This document shows, one piece after another, positions 8,879-18,010 of a DNA stretch of 64,000 nucleotides. Both the position numbers and the translations under genes were made by a program. This DNA is from CmP2 sp052084925 (GTDB lineage: Bacteria > Actinomycetota > Actinomycetes > Actinomycetales > Micrococcaceae). The first letter of the stretch is position 1. Each line of letters starts with the position of its first letter. The DNA is taken from contig JBQDEV010000001.1 of NCBI GenBank assembly GCA_052084925.1, positions 186,001 to 250,000 on the forward strand, written 5' to 3'. Under the pieces are notes generated by a model. The model was given only the letters and a program-made list of their open reading frames with translations, had not been told where the DNA came from and searched no databases.

Positions 8879-9097
8879 TCAGCAACACCGTGCGCCGGGG
8901 TTGCGCTCCTGGTCATCGAAGCGCGCTCGCCAGAAGGCCTTCTCCGTCAGGGGCTCGAGGCCGGGATGGTGTCGGCGCTGATGCTCGACGTAGGTGTCAT
9001 AGGCGCGGTCGCCCATCAGATTCGTCGTCCACCAGCGCACGGCGCGCGCGGCCCGGGAGACCCCGGACCGCAGCGCGCCGATGCTGTCTCGCGTCAT
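8879..9097 (-). CDS. YbdD/YjiX-family small protein, CstA partner
   Basis: 72 residues (MTRDSIGALRSGVSRAARAV...) containing the family hallmark DRAYDTYVEHQRRHHPGLEPLTEKAFWRARFDDQER-like stretch. Its ATG overlaps the cstA stop codon (TGATG), which implies translational coupling. In enterobacteria YbdD and YjiX are required together with CstA or BtsT for pyruvate uptake. Gene order and overlap are the same here, so it is very likely the second component of the CstA transporter. Confidence 0.93.
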   Translation of the reverse strand: MTRDSIGALRSGVSRAARAVRWWTTNLMGDRAYDTYVEHQRRHHPGLEPLTEKAFWRARFDDQERNPGARCC

Positions 9098-11361
9098 CAG
9101 TGGCCGGTCTCCGCGGGCTTGAGCTCCTCGGGCAGCTCGTCCCACTTCTTCTGCAGCTCCTTCTCCGACGGCGTCGACAGGAACCCGGCCGCAGCGTAAC
9201 GGCGTGAAGCCACCGCAGGATCCTCGGTGTCTTCCCCGCCGCCCTGGCGGAAGGCGCGCACCGTGACGATGACCGACATGGTGAGCACGACCAGCGCCAG
9301 GGTGACGAACACGATCGACAGAGTGCCCTGGATGAACGTATTGCGCACCACGGCTTCCATCGCCTCCACATTGGCGGCGTTGCCGAAGCTCGTCTCCCCG
9401 GCCGCGAGCGCATCGCGGAAGGCGGCGTGGTTGGCCCAGTAGCCGACCGCGGGGACGGAGGAGAAGATCTTCAGCATCGAGGCATACACCGTCACCACGG
9501 CGGTGAAGGCCAGCGGCACGGCGATGATCCATAGCCACCCGAAGGTGCCGCGCTTGGCCACGATCGCCATCACCACGGCAAGGGCAATCGCTGCCAGCAG
9601 CTGGTTGGCGATACCGAACAGCGGGAACAAGGTATTGATGCCGCCCAGTGGATCGGTCACACCCATGATCAGGATCGCGCCCCAGCCGGCCACCATGATG
9701 GCCGTGGTGATCCACACCCCGGGTCGCCAGGTGATCTCCTTGAACTTTGGCACCACGTTGCCGATGGCGTCCTGCAGCATGAAGCGGGCCACGCGGGTAC
9801 CGGCATCCACGGCGGTGAGGATGAACAGCGCCTCGAACATGATGGCGAAGTGGTACCAGAAGCTCATCATCGCGGTGCCGCCGAACACGGACATGATGTG
9901 GGCGATGCCGAAGGCCAGGGTCGGCGCACCACCGGTACGCGAGACGATGGACTCTTCACCCACGTTGGCAGCGGCCGTCGTGAGCATCTCCGGCGTCAGG
10001 TCGACACCGGCCAGGCCGAGCGAGGAGACGAACGCGACCGCGCCCTCCACCGTGCCACCGGTAGCGGCGGCCGACGAGTTCATGGCGAAGTAGATACCGC
10101 GATCGATCGAGACAGCAGCCACCAGGGCCATGATCGCCACGAAGGACTCCATGATCATGCCGCCGTAGCCGATGAAGCGGGTCTGGCGCTCCTTCTCGAC
10201 CAGCTTCGGGGTGGTGCCGGAGGCGATCAGCGCGTGGAACCCGGACAGGGCACCACAAGCGATGGTTACGAACAGGAACGGGAACAGCGATCCGGAGAAC
10301 ACCGGTCCCTCTTGGCCGCCGGCGAACTCGGAGATCGCGGGGACCTCAATGACCGGGCGCACCAGGATGATGGCGCCGGCCAGCACCACGATCACGCCGA
10401 TCTTCATGAAGGTGGAAAGGTAGTCGCGCGGAGCCAGCAGCAGCCACACGGGCAGCACAGCGGCCACGAAACCGTAGATGATGATGCCCCACGCGATGGT
10501 GGTGCGGTCGAGGTGGAACATCTCGTAGCCCCACTCGGTGGCGGACACCCAGCCACCGGCGATGATGGCCAGCATCAGCAGCGCGAAGCCGATCAGAGAG
10601 ATCTCGGTGATCCGACCCGGACGCCAGTAGCGCAGGTAGAGACCCATGAACAGGGCGATCGGGATCGTCATCGACACCGAGAACACGCCCCACGGGCTCT
10701 CACCCAGGGCATTGACGACGACGAGCGCCAGAATCGCGACGATGATGATCATGATCAGCAGCGCGGCGATGATGGCCGCGGTGCCCCCGATGCGGCCCAG
10801 CTCGTCACGGGCCATCTGGCCGATGGTGCGTCCGCCGCGGCGCATGGAGAAGAACAGGACGACGTAGTCCTGCACGGCGCCGGCGAAGACGACGCCGAGG
10901 ATGATCCAGATCGTGCCCGGCAGGTAACCCATCTGCGCCGCGAGCACCGGGCCGACCAGCGGTCCGGCGCCGGCAATGGCGGCGAAGTGGTGGCCGAACA
11001 GCACGCGACGGTCGGTAGGAACGAAGTCCTTGCCGTCGGAGCGCACCTCCGCCGGAGTGGCCCGCCGGTCATCCGGCTTGGTGATGTAGCGCTCGATCAC
11101 CTTCGAATAGAAGCGGTAACCGATCAAGTAGGTGCACACGGCGGCGAACACGAACCAGATGGCGTTCACCGTCTCGCCGCGCACGATGGCGAGCATCACC
11201 CAGGCGACACCGCCGAGCAGAGCGATAAGCGCCCAGATCGCGATCTTGACCGGGGTCCAGGCGCCGTCTTTGCGACGCTCCTCGTCATTGAGGCTGGTGG
11301 GAGGTAGCTGTGGGTCCGGCGACAGCTCCGCTGTCGCGCCGCGCTGCGATGATGTGGTCAT
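9097..11361 (-). CDS. cstA: Carbon starvation protein CstA (pyruvate/peptide permease)
   Basis: 754 residues from the ATG at 11361, chosen over a longer frame because of the AGG ribosome site and the expected N-terminus. The hydrophobic core starts near residue 38 and contains family motifs such as FGHHFAAIAGAGPLVGPVLAAQMGYLPG and CGALSGFHALIASGTTPKLVEKERQTRFIGYG. About sixteen membrane helices are predicted. CstA-type transporters import pyruvate or peptides during carbon limitation. The small ybdD gene is translationally coupled downstream. A GGTGA-N6-TCACC palindrome 65 bp upstream may be a CRP-like site. Confidence 0.95.
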   Translation of the reverse strand: MTTSSQRGATAELSPDPQLPPTSLNDEERRKDGAWTPVKIAIWALIALLGGVAWVMLAIVRGETVNAIWFVFAAVCTYLIGYRFYSKVIERYITKPDDRRATPAEVRSDGKDFVPTDRRVLFGHHFAAIAGAGPLVGPVLAAQMGYLPGTIWIILGVVFAGAVQDYVVLFFSMRRGGRTIGQMARDELGRIGGTAAIIAALLIMIIIVAILALVVVNALGESPWGVFSVSMTIPIALFMGLYLRYWRPGRITEISLIGFALLMLAIIAGGWVSATEWGYEMFHLDRTTIAWGIIIYGFVAAVLPVWLLLAPRDYLSTFMKIGVIVVLAGAIILVRPVIEVPAISEFAGGQEGPVFSGSLFPFLFVTIACGALSGFHALIASGTTPKLVEKERQTRFIGYGGMIMESFVAIMALVAAVSIDRGIYFAMNSSAAATGGTVEGAVAFVSSLGLAGVDLTPEMLTTAAANVGEESIVSRTGGAPTLAFGIAHIMSVFGGTAMMSFWYHFAIMFEALFILTAVDAGTRVARFMLQDAIGNVVPKFKEITWRPGVWITTAIMVAGWGAILIMGVTDPLGGINTLFPLFGIANQLLAAIALAVVMAIVAKRGTFGWLWIIAVPLAFTAVVTVYASMLKIFSSVPAVGYWANHAAFRDALAAGETSFGNAANVEAMEAVVRNTFIQGTLSIVFVTLALVVLTMSVIVTVRAFRQGGGEDTEDPAVASRRYAAAGFLSTPSEKELQKKWDELPEELKPAETGH

Positions 11362-11425
11362 GCCAGCCTGATTTCTCTCTTCGGGTCTGTGATGTGGCGC
11401 AAACAACGCCCGGCAAGATGCTACT

Positions 11426-11441
11426 GGTGATTCGTGTCACC
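11426..11441. promoter_or_regulatory. CRP/GlxR-like palindrome in the cstA-malY divergent promoter
   Basis: GGTGA-N6-TCACC is a perfect 5-bp inverted repeat with the spacing of CRP-type sites (TGTGA-N6-TCACA) but one base off in each arm. It lies between cstA and the divergent aminotransferase-fold gene. cstA is CRP-controlled in enterobacteria, which makes a cAMP-receptor site plausible. Confidence 0.4.
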
Positions 11442-11599
11442 GGCCAGTCCCCGGGACCACCTCGCGCCCAGCGAGGTCTTCGGCGCGATAAACGGTCTGA
11501 CCACACCACGCCGCTACATTTCGTCACACAGAAGTGCGCTTCGAGGAAAGTGTCACCGCACTATCGCCTTTTGTGACCTGGGCCTCTACGGTAGGCGAC

Positions 11600-12784
11600 A
11601 TGAGCGCCTCTTCGAATCACACTGCTTTCGGAATCTTTGATATATCAGATCGCGAACTCCGGTCGCGCAGATCTCAAAAATGGTCGACAGTCGACGACGA
11701 CGTCCTGCCAGCCTGGGTCGCCGAGATGGATGCACACCTTGCCCCAGCCATCGTCGACGCCCTGCAATCCGCGCTGGACGCCCACGACACCGGCTACCCC
11801 GGTGGCGCCGACGATCTCGTCTCCGCGTTCTCCGATTTCACCTCGGATCGCTGGAACTGGAAGATCAAACCGGACCAAGTCACCATCCATGTGGACGTTG
11901 CCACCGCCGGCGCCAAGCTGATGCGCCACTACTCCACCGACGGGCAGGTGATCGTGATGCCACCCAACTACAACCGGTTCTTCGACTGGATCCGGGTCGC
12001 CGGGCTGACCCCTCGCGAAGTACCATTACGCGACCTCGACGACGGTGCATTCGTGGACCTACCCGCACTCGAGGAAGCCCTCAGGGACGGCACCCGCGTC
12101 ATCCTGTTCTGCAACCCGCACAACCCTCTGGGCCGGGTGTTTTCGCATGACGAACTCAACGACGTGGCCGAACTCGCCGCCCGCTACGAAGCCGTGGTGA
12201 TCTCCGACGAGATTCACGCGCCGCTGGTTCACCCAGGTGTGGAGTACACCCCGTGGATGACAGTGTCGGAGACGGCACAGCGTATCGGCATCGCCCTGCA
12301 CGCCGCCACAAAACCCTGGAACTTTGCGGGGCTGAAATGCGGACTCGCCATCCGCTCCCCGGAAGGACCTTGGCCGGAGATCCTCGATCCGAACACCACT
12401 CGGACCGACTCGGGACTGTGGGGAATCGTTGCCTCGGCCGCTGCTTACCGGGACGGCCGCGATTGGGTCGACACGGTAGCCGCGCACTTCCAGGAGCAGA
12501 CCCGCGCCGTCGAACGCCTCCTCGCTGAGCACTTGCCGGGGGTGACCTGCAACCAGCCTCAGGCCAGTTATCTGGTCTGGCTGAATTTCAAAGACACCCC
12601 GCTGACCGAAGATCCCGCCGTTTACTTCCTCCGCGAGGCACGCGTCAAACTCAATCCGGGCACCGGCTTCGGTTCCGGAGGCGAGGGCTACGCGCGATTC
12701 AACATCGGCACCTCGGCCGAACGGATCGAACGGATCATCACGGCGATGGGAAAAGTCTGGCCGCCGGCACAGCCGTCGTCATGA
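11600..12784 (+). CDS. MalY/PatB-family PLP C-S lyase or aminotransferase
   Basis: 394 residues from the ATG at 11600; the reading frame extends upstream but without a ribosome site. It is a fold-type I PLP enzyme: VLPAWVAEMD near the start, CNPHNPLGRVFS, SDEIHAPLVHPG (Asp binding the cofactor nitrogen), and ATKPWNFAGLKCG with the Schiff-base Lys. These are MalY/PatB features, so the likely reaction is beta-elimination from cystathionine or cysteine conjugates. It is monocistronic and divergent from cstA. An aminotransferase role cannot be excluded. Confidence 0.88.
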   Translation: MSASSNHTAFGIFDISDRELRSRRSQKWSTVDDDVLPAWVAEMDAHLAPAIVDALQSALDAHDTGYPGGADDLVSAFSDFTSDRWNWKIKPDQVTIHVDVATAGAKLMRHYSTDGQVIVMPPNYNRFFDWIRVAGLTPREVPLRDLDDGAFVDLPALEEALRDGTRVILFCNPHNPLGRVFSHDELNDVAELAARYEAVVISDEIHAPLVHPGVEYTPWMTVSETAQRIGIALHAATKPWNFAGLKCGLAIRSPEGPWPEILDPNTTRTDSGLWGIVASAAAYRDGRDWVDTVAAHFQEQTRAVERLLAEHLPGVTCNQPQASYLVWLNFKDTPLTEDPAVYFLREARVKLNPGTGFGSGGEGYARFNIGTSAERIERIITAMGKVWPPAQPSS

Positions 12785-12838
12785 GGGCTCGGGTGGCGCA
12801 ACCAGGAACGCTGAGTCTATGGCTTCCATCACACCATT

Positions 12839-12848
12839 TCGTATACGA
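12839..12848. promoter_or_regulatory. GntR/FCD-type operator palindrome before hpaH
   Basis: The perfect palindrome TCGTATACGA lies 40 bp before the hpaH-like start. The GTATAC core is typical of operators for FCD-subfamily GntR regulators. No GntR gene lies nearby, so the regulator must be elsewhere. Confidence 0.45.
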
Positions 12849-12887
12849 TTCAGAGTGGACCGCTTCTCCCCCGCGCCAAGGAGTGAC

Positions 12888-13673
12888 ATGCTCAACCACC
12901 AGACCCACGTGAAGATTGCTGACGAACTGCACCAGGCAAACATCGACCGGGTTCCCGTTCCCCTGCTCACCGCCCGCTACCCGGAGATGGTGATTGAGGA
13001 TTCCTACGCGGTGCAGGGCATCTGGGCGCAGCGCCAGATCGAGGCCGGGCGCACGAAGGCCGGACACAAGATCGGGCTCACCTCCAAGGCGATGCAGGAC
13101 GCCACCGGCATCGACGAGCCCGACTACGGGGTCATCTTCGACGACCAGGTTTTCGAATCCGGCCATGTCTACGAATGGGCCCGCTACACGCACCCGCGCA
13201 TCGAGATGGAGCTCGCCTTCGTACTGAAGGAGGACCTGCGCGGCCCCGGCGTCACGATCTTCGACGTCCTGCGCGCCACCGAGTACGTGGTGCCGGCGCT
13301 GGAGGTGCTGGACTCGCGGATCGAGATGGAAGGACGCAGCATCGTCGACACCATCTCCGACAACGCCGCCCTGGGATCCATGGTGATCGGCGGCAATCCC
13401 GTGGCCCCCGATGCCCTGGATCTGCGCTGGGTGGCGGGCACACTGTCCCGCAACCAGGAGATCATCGAGACGGGTGTTGCATCTGGTGTACTCAATCACC
13501 CGGCCAACGGCGTGCACTGGCTGGCCAACCGGATCGCCGGGCACGACGACCAGCTCGACGCCGGGGAGATCATCCTGGCTGGCTCCTTCACCCGCCCCAT
13601 GTGGGTCTATGCCGGAGATACCGTCTACGCCGACTACGGACCGTTAGGAACCATCACATGTCACTTCGCCTGA
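12888..13673 (+). CDS. 2-oxohept-4-ene-1,7-dioate hydratase-like enzyme (HpaH/MhpD family)
   Basis: 261 residues from an ATG behind AAGGAG, close to the usual 262-267 for HpaH. The protein has the fumarylacetoacetate-hydrolase-like hydratase core: AGHKIGLTSKAMQ, the acidic pair in RIEMELAFVLKEDL (metal-binding Glu residues), ALEVLDSRI, and the C-terminal GEIILAGSFTRPMWVYAGDTVYADYG. HpaH adds water to the dienoate made in homoprotocatechuate meta-cleavage. The aldolase HpaI follows with a 16-bp overlap. No upstream meta-cleavage genes are present here, so the pair works with enzymes encoded elsewhere or on a different 2-oxo acid. Confidence 0.88.
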   Translation: MLNHQTHVKIADELHQANIDRVPVPLLTARYPEMVIEDSYAVQGIWAQRQIEAGRTKAGHKIGLTSKAMQDATGIDEPDYGVIFDDQVFESGHVYEWARYTHPRIEMELAFVLKEDLRGPGVTIFDVLRATEYVVPALEVLDSRIEMEGRSIVDTISDNAALGSMVIGGNPVAPDALDLRWVAGTLSRNQEIIETGVASGVLNHPANGVHWLANRIAGHDDQLDAGEIILAGSFTRPMWVYAGDTVYADYGPLGTITCHFA

Positions 13674-14494
13674 GCCCCACCCCATCGCTCAAGGACCTTT
13701 TCACCCCGCAGGCACGTGCCGCGCGAAACCGTCCGGTGGCCGGCATGTTCGTCTCCTCGGGTGATTCCAACGCGGCCGAGATCTGCGCGGGCGCCGGATT
13801 CGATTACCTGCTCATCGACGGCGAGCACTCGCCCCTGTCGCTCGAGTCCATCCAGGCCCAGTTGCGCACGATCGCCGCTTACCCCACCTTGTCCGTGGTG
13901 CGGGTGCCGGAGAATGACGCACGGCTGATCAAGCAGTACCTCGATCTCGGCGCGCAGTCGCTCATCGTGCCCATGGTGGACACCCCCGAGGACGCCCTGG
14001 CGGCCGCCCGCGCGGTGGACTACCCGCCGAACGGGGTGCGCGGGCTGGGCTCGGCGCTGGCGCGTTCGGCTCGCTGGAACCGTATCCCCGATTACCTAAC
14101 GACGGCGCGCGACACTCTCACGCTGCTGGTGCAGATCGAGTCCGCCACCGCGGTGCAGAACGCCGCGGAGATCATCGGCACCGACGGCGTGGACGGCGTC
14201 TTCATCGGCCCCTCCGATCTGTCCGCCTCCATGGGGCTGATCGGTCAGCAGAACCATCCCGACGTCGTCGCCGCCGCGAAGACGGCGATCCGACTGGCGA
14301 AGGAGGCCGGCAAGATCGTGGGCGTGAACGCGTTCGCAGACGCCCAGGCCCGGGACTACCTCGACGCCGGCGCCGATTTCGTCAACGTCGCAGCTGACGT
14401 CGCCCTGCTGGCCCGCGCGACCGAGCAGCTCGCCCAGACCTGGTGTACCCCGTCCGATGCTGCCAAAAACGGTGCGGCCCCAGATTCTTACTAA
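13658..14494 (+). CDS. HpcH/HpaI-family class II aldolase
   Basis: 278 residues; the ATG overlaps the end of the hydratase gene and has AGGA upstream. Key motifs are GFDYLLIDGEHSPLSLE (metal and general-base region), SLIVPMVDTPEDA, VQIESATAVQNA and the signature VDGVFIGPSDLSASMG. The enzyme cleaves 4-hydroxy-2-oxo-dioates to pyruvate and an aldehyde, using a divalent metal. The pairing with a hydratase points to the last two steps of a meta-cleavage route. Its last 4 bp overlap the convergent membrane-protein gene. Confidence 0.9.
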   Translation: MSLRLSPTPSLKDLFTPQARAARNRPVAGMFVSSGDSNAAEICAGAGFDYLLIDGEHSPLSLESIQAQLRTIAAYPTLSVVRVPENDARLIKQYLDLGAQSLIVPMVDTPEDALAAARAVDYPPNGVRGLGSALARSARWNRIPDYLTTARDTLTLLVQIESATAVQNAAEIIGTDGVDGVFIGPSDLSASMGLIGQQNHPDVVAAAKTAIRLAKEAGKIVGVNAFADAQARDYLDAGADFVNVAADVALLARATEQLAQTWCTPSDAAKNGAAPDSY

Positions 14495-15195
14495 TCCTGA
14501 GCCCCAGCCTCTGAGATCTCCGCCCGCGCGGGGGCGCTCCCACCCGAGCCCAGGTTCATCAGGTAGGTCTTAAACGACTGCCTGACCTGTGGCGGAACGA
14601 CGACCTCATAGCGCCAGGGAAGGGACGGCTCCCGTCCCGCCTTCCACTGGTGCTTTTCCTCGAGTTTTCCCCGACGCTGGGGGTCCGTCCGGCCTTCCAA
14701 GGTCTGCTCAATGGTCGCACGCATCCTCGTTCGGAAGCCATCCGTATTGGCGCCGACCAACGTGATCACCAGCCCCAAGAGGAAAAGCAGCACCCCGAGC
14801 ACCAGATTGCCCATCGCGGCGGTCGCGTCGCTCTCTCCCACAACGGCATAGACGCCCAGCATCAATCCCAGAACGCCGACCGTCACTCCAACAATGACCA
14901 GGAAATATCCTTCAAAGGCGGCTGACGGAACGATGCGCCGGGCGATGCGAGCATTCAGGTGTGTACGTGCTGCGACAGCTGCGGCGAGGTCCCGTGATGC
15001 GTCCGAATCTCCCGTTGCCACCAGCCCCGCTCGCTGGTCTAGCGCATCGAGCAACTCAAGCTCCTTGGTCCAGGACTCCAGCTGGTCGACCTGGCGGTCA
15101 TGGCGAAACCGCGCGGCGACCAACGTGATCACTGTTGACAGCGCCCCGGAACCAATGATTGCGACGAGGACCGTGATGATGTTCTCTGCATTCAT
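14491..15195 (-). CDS. Hypothetical membrane protein
   Basis: 234 residues with three membrane segments: residues about 5-25, then 98-118 and 126-150. Between the first and second lies a charged helical region (FRHDRQVDQLESWTKELELLDALDQRAGL). The C-terminal 70 residues are hydrophilic. No family is recognised. The ATG at 15195 is preferred over an upstream codon because it gives a normal N-terminal anchor, but no clear ribosome site precedes it. The gene is convergent with the aldolase gene and divergent from the transporter gene. Confidence 0.65.
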   Translation of the reverse strand: MNAENIITVLVAIIGSGALSTVITLVAARFRHDRQVDQLESWTKELELLDALDQRAGLVATGDSDASRDLAAAVAARTHLNARIARRIVPSAAFEGYFLVIVGVTVGVLGLMLGVYAVVGESDATAAMGNLVLGVLLFLLGLVITLVGANTDGFRTRMRATIEQTLEGRTDPQRRGKLEEKHQWKAGREPSLPWRYEVVVPPQVRQSFKTYLMNLGSGGSAPARAEISEAGAQD

Positions 15196-15291
15196 CCGGC
15201 AACGGTAGGCACCTGCTGTTTGTCGAATCAATGGTCTGGTCGAACATGACGCGCCCGTTTCATCGCAATCAGTGCAACGTTTTCACAATGA

Positions 15292-15320
15292 TTGACTTTC
15301 ACAAGTACCTCTGATGGAAT
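15292..15320 (+). promoter_or_regulatory. Promoter of the MHS transporter gene
   Basis: TTGACT (15292-15297) and TGGAAT (15315-15320) are separated by 17 bp, and the transporter ATG lies 36 bp downstream. This is the best sigma-70-like promoter match in the area. Confidence 0.5.
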
Positions 15321-15355
15321 GCCTACGTGAGCCAGACCACAAAGGAGCGCACGTC

Positions 15356-16738
15356 ATGAGTATTTCGTCCCCGAAGGCCAACGCGTCAGCGACAGCGACG
15401 TCGGCACCATCTCACGCGGTTCAGCAGTTGAGTCCCGCACAGAAACGGCGCGAAGCCCGGCGCGTGATCCTCTCGAGCTACCTCGGGTCGACGATCGAGT
15501 TCTACGATTTTCTGCTCTACGCCTCGGCATCAGCCCTGGTCTTCCCCTACATCTTCTTCACCGAACTGGACCCGCTGGCCGCGACCATCGCTTCCTACGG
15601 CACCTTCGCCGCCGGCTATCTGGCGCGACCGCTGGGCGGGGCGATCTTCGGACACTTCGGCGACAAGCTGGGGCGGAAGAAGATGCTGGTGCTCTCGATG
15701 TTCATTATGGGCGGCGCCTCGACTTTGATCGGGCTGGTGCCTCCGGCCGCGGTGATCGGTTCCTGGGGCGCAGTGATCCTGATCCTGCTGCGTATGGGAC
15801 AGGGCATCGCCGTCGGCGGCGAATGGGGCGGTGCGGCACTGATGGCGCTGGAGCACTCCGAGAAGGGCCGACGCGGTTTCGCCGCATCATTCACCAACGC
15901 GGGCGCCCCCACCGGCGCCGCGCTGGGCACCTTCGTGCTCGGCACCTTCGCCGCGGTACTGCCGCAGGAGGAGTTCTTGGCCTGGGGCTGGCGGGTACCG
16001 TTCCTGCTGTCCTTCGTGCTGCTGATCATTGGCATGGTGGTGCGCTCCAAGATTTCCGAGTCGCCTATTTTCACCGCGGCGATGGAGCAGGCGGACCAGC
16101 AGAAGAAGGAGAAGCCGAAGCTACCCATCGTCGAGGTGCTGCGCCGGCCGAAGGCGCTACTGTTGACCATGTTCGCCGGGGCCTCCGGGTTCGGCCTGCA
16201 GGTGCTGCTCTCCACGTTCTCAGTCAGCTACGCCACCGAGTACGGCGCCGAGCGCTCCCATGTGCTCTACGCTTTCGCAATCGCGTCGGTGGTATCGATC
16301 TTCTTCGTGGTCTTCTTCGCCCACGTCTCGGACAAGGTGGGACGCCGACCGGTGATGTTGGTGGGCCTGGTGCTGTTTGTGGCGTACCTGTTCCCGCTGT
16401 TCGGGCTGCTCGAATCCGGCAACTGGGCGCTGATCCTGCTGGCGTTCACCATCGCCCTGGCGCTGCACGCGATGATCTACGGCCCGCTGGCCGCGTTCAT
16501 CTCGGAGCAGTTCGGCACAGGATCCCGTTACACGGGCGCCTCGCTGGGGTACCAGTTCGCCACGCTGATCGGTGCGGGATTCACGCCCACCATCCTGGCG
16601 TCGCTGTACGCCTCCACCGACGGACTCTCGGTGACTCCGGTGATCTGGTTCCTGGCCGGGATGGCAGTGGTCTCCGGACTGGCCATCATCCTCACCCGGG
16701 AGTCGAAGAACCTGGACCTGGAGACGCACGAGCACTGA
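15356..16738 (+). CDS. MFS transporter, metabolite:H+ symporter (MHS) family
   Basis: 460 residues from the ATG behind AAAGGAG. Twelve membrane helices are predicted. MHS signatures include SYLGSTIEFYDFLLYASA near residue 40, RPLGGAIFGHFGDKLGRKKML after helix 2, GIAVGGEWGGAALMALEHSE and WRVPFLLSF. Relatives carry shikimate, alpha-ketoglutarate, proline/betaine or aromatic acids with protons. The hydratase/aldolase pair lies 0.9 kb away but is not in the same transcript. The substrate is open. Confidence 0.9.
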   Translation: MSISSPKANASATATSAPSHAVQQLSPAQKRREARRVILSSYLGSTIEFYDFLLYASASALVFPYIFFTELDPLAATIASYGTFAAGYLARPLGGAIFGHFGDKLGRKKMLVLSMFIMGGASTLIGLVPPAAVIGSWGAVILILLRMGQGIAVGGEWGGAALMALEHSEKGRRGFAASFTNAGAPTGAALGTFVLGTFAAVLPQEEFLAWGWRVPFLLSFVLLIIGMVVRSKISESPIFTAAMEQADQQKKEKPKLPIVEVLRRPKALLLTMFAGASGFGLQVLLSTFSVSYATEYGAERSHVLYAFAIASVVSIFFVVFFAHVSDKVGRRPVMLVGLVLFVAYLFPLFGLLESGNWALILLAFTIALALHAMIYGPLAAFISEQFGTGSRYTGASLGYQFATLIGAGFTPTILASLYASTDGLSVTPVIWFLAGMAVVSGLAIILTRESKNLDLETHEH

Positions 16739-16739
16739 C

Positions 16740-17957
16740 TCACGGCGACCACAGCACGAGACCGTCCTCGATCGCCCCGTAGGCGTCGACGGTCTCGGCG
16801 CTGCGCTCCCAGGAGTCCGCGAGCGCGTCCTGAGCGCCCGGCGCGCAATCCGATCCGCCGGAAGCGTCTGGGTCGACCGGGCACCAGCGCACCGGATCCT
16901 CGGTGAGCCAGTGCGGTGCCCAGGCAAGTTCCTCCACCTGCCAGGCGGCGTCGTCGTCGGTATCTGCATTTTCAACGAACGTGGCGCGCACGCTGATGCC
17001 CTCGCGATTCAGCACCGTAGGCGTGGCGTGCTTGGCCACCGAGTTGCCCAGCCCGTAAACGATCCAGGTGCCCTCGTGCAGCTCGATGGGCAGCACCGAG
17101 TGGGTGTGGTGCATGTACACGAAGTCGAATACCCCGGAGGCCGCGAGTTCTTGGCCGAGCTGGCGTTGAGAATCGGTGGGACGTGTGGAATATTCGGCGC
17201 CGTCGTGCACGGCGGCGACCACCACATCGGCCCCCGCCGCACGAGCGCTCTCTCCGCGTTGAATCAGCGACGACGCCGAGAGATCCGTGTCGGCGCGCCA
17301 GGGGGTATCGGCCTGCAGGCCGTTGAGCGAGTAGGTGGCGGTAATGACGCCGAGCTGGATCTCCGATTGGCTGCCCGGGACGTCGAGCAGCGGCGGCTCC
17401 TTGCTCTCTTCTTCGGTGCGGTAGGAGCCGGTGGCGAACAGTCCGGCGTCGTCGAGGGAATCGAGGGTGCGCTCTACGCCGTCCACGCCGTCGTCGAGCG
17501 TGTGATTCGTGGCGGTGGTGCAGCCGTCGTAGCCAATCTCGGCCAGGTCGATCAGAATCTGCTCCGGCACGGTGAACATCGGATACCCCTGGTAGGGCGG
17601 CTCGCCGATCGGGGTCTCGAGGTTGCACAGCGCGACGTCGGCATCCGCAACGAAAGGTTCCAGCTCGGTCAGCAGCGGCAGGAAGTCGTGCTCGCCGTCG
17701 GCTCCCGCGGCGGATTCCGCTTCGTCGATCAGGGTGGGATGCAGCAGCACGTCGCCGGTGACGGCCAGGGAGAAGGAGCGCGGTGCCGGATCGGCGGGCT
17801 CCGATACGTCGTCGGAGGGGGACGCGGCCGACGGTGACGAGGGGTCCGGTGGCGACGTCGCGGGCAGGTCCTCATCGGTTGAGGAGCAACCGGACAGCAC
17901 CAGCCCGAGCACAGCACCGGCGACGAGGGTCCTGAGCGAGCATCGCCTCCACATCAC
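16740..17957 (-). CDS. CapA-family putative metallophosphoesterase-like lipoprotein
   Basis: 405 residues. A lipoprotein signal with LVLSGC (lipid-modified Cys about 24) is followed by a Ser/Pro-rich linker to about residue 60. The rest is the CapA domain: AVTGDVLLHPTLI, DVALCNLETPIG, TATNHTLDDGVDGVERTLDSLDDAG, VVAAVHDGAEY, YMHHTHSVLPIELHEG and VYGLGNSVA, carrying the His/Asn/Asp set of the calcineurin-like fold. CapA/PgsA proteins are linked to poly-gamma-glutamate synthesis, but no capB or capC is present, so the role here is unknown. It starts 53 bp after the lipoprotein gene at 18011 and may be its last co-transcribed partner. Confidence 0.87.
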   Translation of the reverse strand: MMWRRCSLRTLVAGAVLGLVLSGCSSTDEDLPATSPPDPSSPSAASPSDDVSEPADPAPRSFSLAVTGDVLLHPTLIDEAESAAGADGEHDFLPLLTELEPFVADADVALCNLETPIGEPPYQGYPMFTVPEQILIDLAEIGYDGCTTATNHTLDDGVDGVERTLDSLDDAGLFATGSYRTEEESKEPPLLDVPGSQSEIQLGVITATYSLNGLQADTPWRADTDLSASSLIQRGESARAAGADVVVAAVHDGAEYSTRPTDSQRQLGQELAASGVFDFVYMHHTHSVLPIELHEGTWIVYGLGNSVAKHATPTVLNREGISVRATFVENADTDDDAAWQVEELAWAPHWLTEDPVRWCPVDPDASGGSDCAPGAQDALADSWERSAETVDAYGAIEDGLVLWSP

Positions 17958-18010
17958 TCCAGCGTACGGGTTTCGCCCCGACTGCGGAGACGCTGCGGCC
18001 TGAAGCGCGG

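Noticed and set aside
7708..8916. A 402-codon open frame on the minus strand opposite the CPA1 antiporter
   Set aside because: It is rich in His, Arg, Gln and Gly as antisense frames of high-GC genes are, has no ribosome site and lies wholly opposite a clear transporter gene.
9850..11307. A 485-codon open frame on the plus strand opposite cstA
   Set aside because: Composition is almost entirely charged and Gly/His-rich with no motif; it mirrors the codon bias of the cstA gene.
16740..17957. CapA-like protein as part of a poly-gamma-glutamate capsule locus
   Set aside because: No capB, capC or pgsE-type genes lie near; CapA-domain lipoproteins are often found alone.
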